The notes beneath the pieces are model-generated. The model was given only the letters and a program-made list of their open reading frames with translations. It did no database searches and was not told the origin of the DNA. Below, piece after piece: positions 6,893-8,177 of a DNA stretch of 8,177 nucleotides; the stretch's first letter is position 1, and every line of letters starts with the position of its first letter. Source of the DNA: Actinomycetales bacterium (GTDB taxonomy: Bacteria; Actinomycetota; Actinomycetes; Propionibacteriales; Nocardioidaceae); contig JAAZCT010000318.1 in assembly GCA_012513165.1 (NCBI GenBank), positions 1-8,177 of the forward strand, in the 5' to 3' direction. The translations under genes were made by a program, and so were the position numbers.

Positions 6893-8177
6893 ATGACGGC
6901 AGACTCTCAAGCACGGCAGAAGCGCGGAGCATTCTCGTCGCGCAAGGTATTCATTTTGGCCGCGATCGGCTCGGCGGTAGGACTCGGCAACATTTGGCGA
7001 TTCCCTTATATCGCGTACGAAAATGGCGGCGGTGCTTTCCTGATTCCCTATTTGGTGGCGATCTTCGTCGCAGGCATTCCGTTCTTGTTTTTCGACTACG
7101 CGATCGGTCACCGATTTCGCGGATCCGCACCGCTCTCATTCGCCCGGTTAAGTCGACGGGCCGAAGGCCTCGGCTGGTGGCAAGTCTTGATTTGTTTTGT
7201 GATCGCCGTCTATTACGCGGCTGTCATCGCATGGGCTCTGAGTTACACGCTGTTCTCGTTCACAAAAGAATGGGGCGACGATCCGGCCGGCTTCTTCATG
7301 GACGAGTACCTTCAAGCCGGCGACGTCGGAGTAGATTTGACGCTCGTCTCCAGCGTGCTGATCCCGCTGCTGATCGTCTGGATCGCCGTCATCATCATCA
7401 TGATCGCGGGCGTGGAGAAAGGCATCGGGCTGACAGCAGTTGTCGGCATCCCGGTACTCGTTGTCGCTTTTGTAGCTCTCGTGATCCGCGCGGTGACACT
7501 TCCCGGCGCGACGGTCGGCCTCGAAGCGTTCTTCACACCCGACTGGCAAGCGCTCACGCACGTCGGAGTGTGGGCGGCGGCGTTCGGCCATATCTTCTTC
7601 TCGTTGTCTATCGGGTTCGGCATCATGATCACGTATTCCTCGTACGTTGCGAAAGACACCGACATGACTGGCTCGGGCACCGTCGTGGCGTTATCGAACT
7701 CCAGCTTTGAACTCCTCGCCGGAATCGGCGTGTTCGCGGCGCTCGGGTTCATGGCTCAAGCAAGCGGCGTCGAAGTCAACGAAGTCGTGAGTTCTGGGGT
7801 AGGTCTCGCCTTCATCGGGTTCCCTGCCATCATCAGCGCCGCACCTTGGGGCGCGTTCTTAGGCGTGTTGTTCTTCGGCTCGCTCGTGTTGGCGGGTTTG
7901 ACGTCTCTCGTGTCGGTGCTCGAGGTCGTCATCTCGGCCGTTCGCGACAAGTTCGATTTGACCCGAGGCGTGGCAGCATCAGTGGTGAGCATTCCGTGCG
8001 CAGGCATCAGCGTGCTGTTCTTCTCCAGCACGAGCGGCCTCTACGTGCTGGACATCCTGGATCGCTTCATCAACCAGTTCGGCATTCTGCTGGTAGCCGT
8101 GGTCTCGATGCTGATCGTGGTGTGGGGCGTCCGCGCATTGCCGCTCTTGAGTGAGCACATCAACCGTGGCGCCAGCA
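6893..8177 (+). CDS. Neurotransmitter:sodium symporter (NSS/LeuT family), C-terminus outside window
   Basis: An inner-membrane Na+-coupled symporter, usually for amino acids; the substrate cannot be read here. The frame runs from ATG 6893 to the window end (428 residues and one base). Helix 1 has the family signature AAIGSAVGLGNIWRFPYIAY (23-42) followed by ENGGGAFLIPYL. Helix 3 has VYYAAVIAWAL (106-116). Helix 6 is IFFSLSIGFGIMITYSSYV (234-252). Helix 7 holds N269 and E273 in LSNSSFELLAG. Helix 8 has AGLTSLVS (334-341). By alignment to LeuT, A28, N33, S237 and N269 match the Na1 site, with Ser for LeuT T254, and T337/S338 match Na2. E273 matches LeuT E290, the residue that makes bacterial members chloride-independent. 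The start has AAGGA at 6883-6887, five bases upstream. Whether it has 11 or 12 helices cannot be seen. Confidence 0.96.
   Translation, partial: MTADSQARQKRGAFSSRKVFILAAIGSAVGLGNIWRFPYIAYENGGGAFLIPYLVAIFVAGIPFLFFDYAIGHRFRGSAPLSFARLSRRAEGLGWWQVLICFVIAVYYAAVIAWALSYTLFSFTKEWGDDPAGFFMDEYLQAGDVGVDLTLVSSVLIPLLIVWIAVIIIMIAGVEKGIGLTAVVGIPVLVVAFVALVIRAVTLPGATVGLEAFFTPDWQALTHVGVWAAAFGHIFFSLSIGFGIMITYSSYVAKDTDMTGSGTVVALSNSSFELLAGIGVFAALGFMAQASGVEVNEVVSSGVGLAFIGFPAIISAAPWGAFLGVLFFGSLVLAGLTSLVSVLEVVISAVRDKFDLTRGVAASVVSIPCAGISVLFFSSTSGLYVLDILDRFINQFGILLVAVVSMLIVVWGVRALPLLSEHINRGAS

Noticed and set aside
6766..7710. A 314-codon open frame on the plus strand
   Set aside because: It is an Arg/His-rich shadow of the NSS symporter, which is read in a different frame and carries all the family motifs.

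Overview
The window looks like chromosomal DNA of a fairly high-GC actinobacterium. The evidence is the lysC-asd gene pair with an ATGA overlap, GC-rich third codon positions, GTG starts, a hairpin terminator without a U-tract, and an actinobacterial-style XRE DNA-binding domain. I cannot name the genus. A sodium-coupled transporter at the right end would fit an aquatic or saline habitat, but that is only suggestive. I see no rRNA, tRNA, CRISPR array, insertion sequence or phage gene.

Layout. (1) Positions 1-1676, plus strand: the C-terminal half of aspartokinase (lysC, cut by the window edge), translationally coupled to a complete aspartate-semialdehyde dehydrogenase gene (asd). These are the first and second steps of the aspartate pathway to lysine, threonine, methionine and diaminopimelate. 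An in-frame ATG inside lysC matches the start of the separate regulatory beta subunit known in Corynebacterium. (2) Positions 1657-1688: a perfect 12-bp hairpin that lies exactly between two convergent genes and carries the asd stop codon in its loop. (3) Positions 1689-4746, minus strand: an unrecognised 348-residue protein with a long acidic Ala/Glu/Val linker, followed 34 bp later by acetoacetyl-CoA synthetase. The two are probably co-transcribed. (4) Positions 4982-5650, minus strand: a 222-residue protein whose motif order resembles the uracil-DNA glycosylase-like superfamily. (5) Positions 5651-5912: a divergent intergenic region with tandem 11-bp-spaced repeats, an inverted repeat and a possible -10 box. 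(6) Positions 5913-6815, plus strand: an unusual fusion of an N-terminal XRE-type helix-turn-helix to a six-helix membrane domain resembling an ECF-transporter S component. (7) Positions 6893-8177, plus strand: a neurotransmitter:sodium symporter (NSS, LeuT family), truncated by the window end.

How the genes relate. lysC and asd form a clear biosynthetic operon. Acetoacetyl-CoA synthetase activates acetoacetate for lipid or polyester metabolism and has no visible link to them. The most interesting part is the right third: a possible membrane-anchored one-component regulator with a small-molecule-binding-type membrane domain, preceded by operator-like sequences and followed 77 bp later by an amino-acid-type symporter. 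A ligand-sensing regulator with its own promoter and a transporter as a possible target is an inference, not something the sequence proves.
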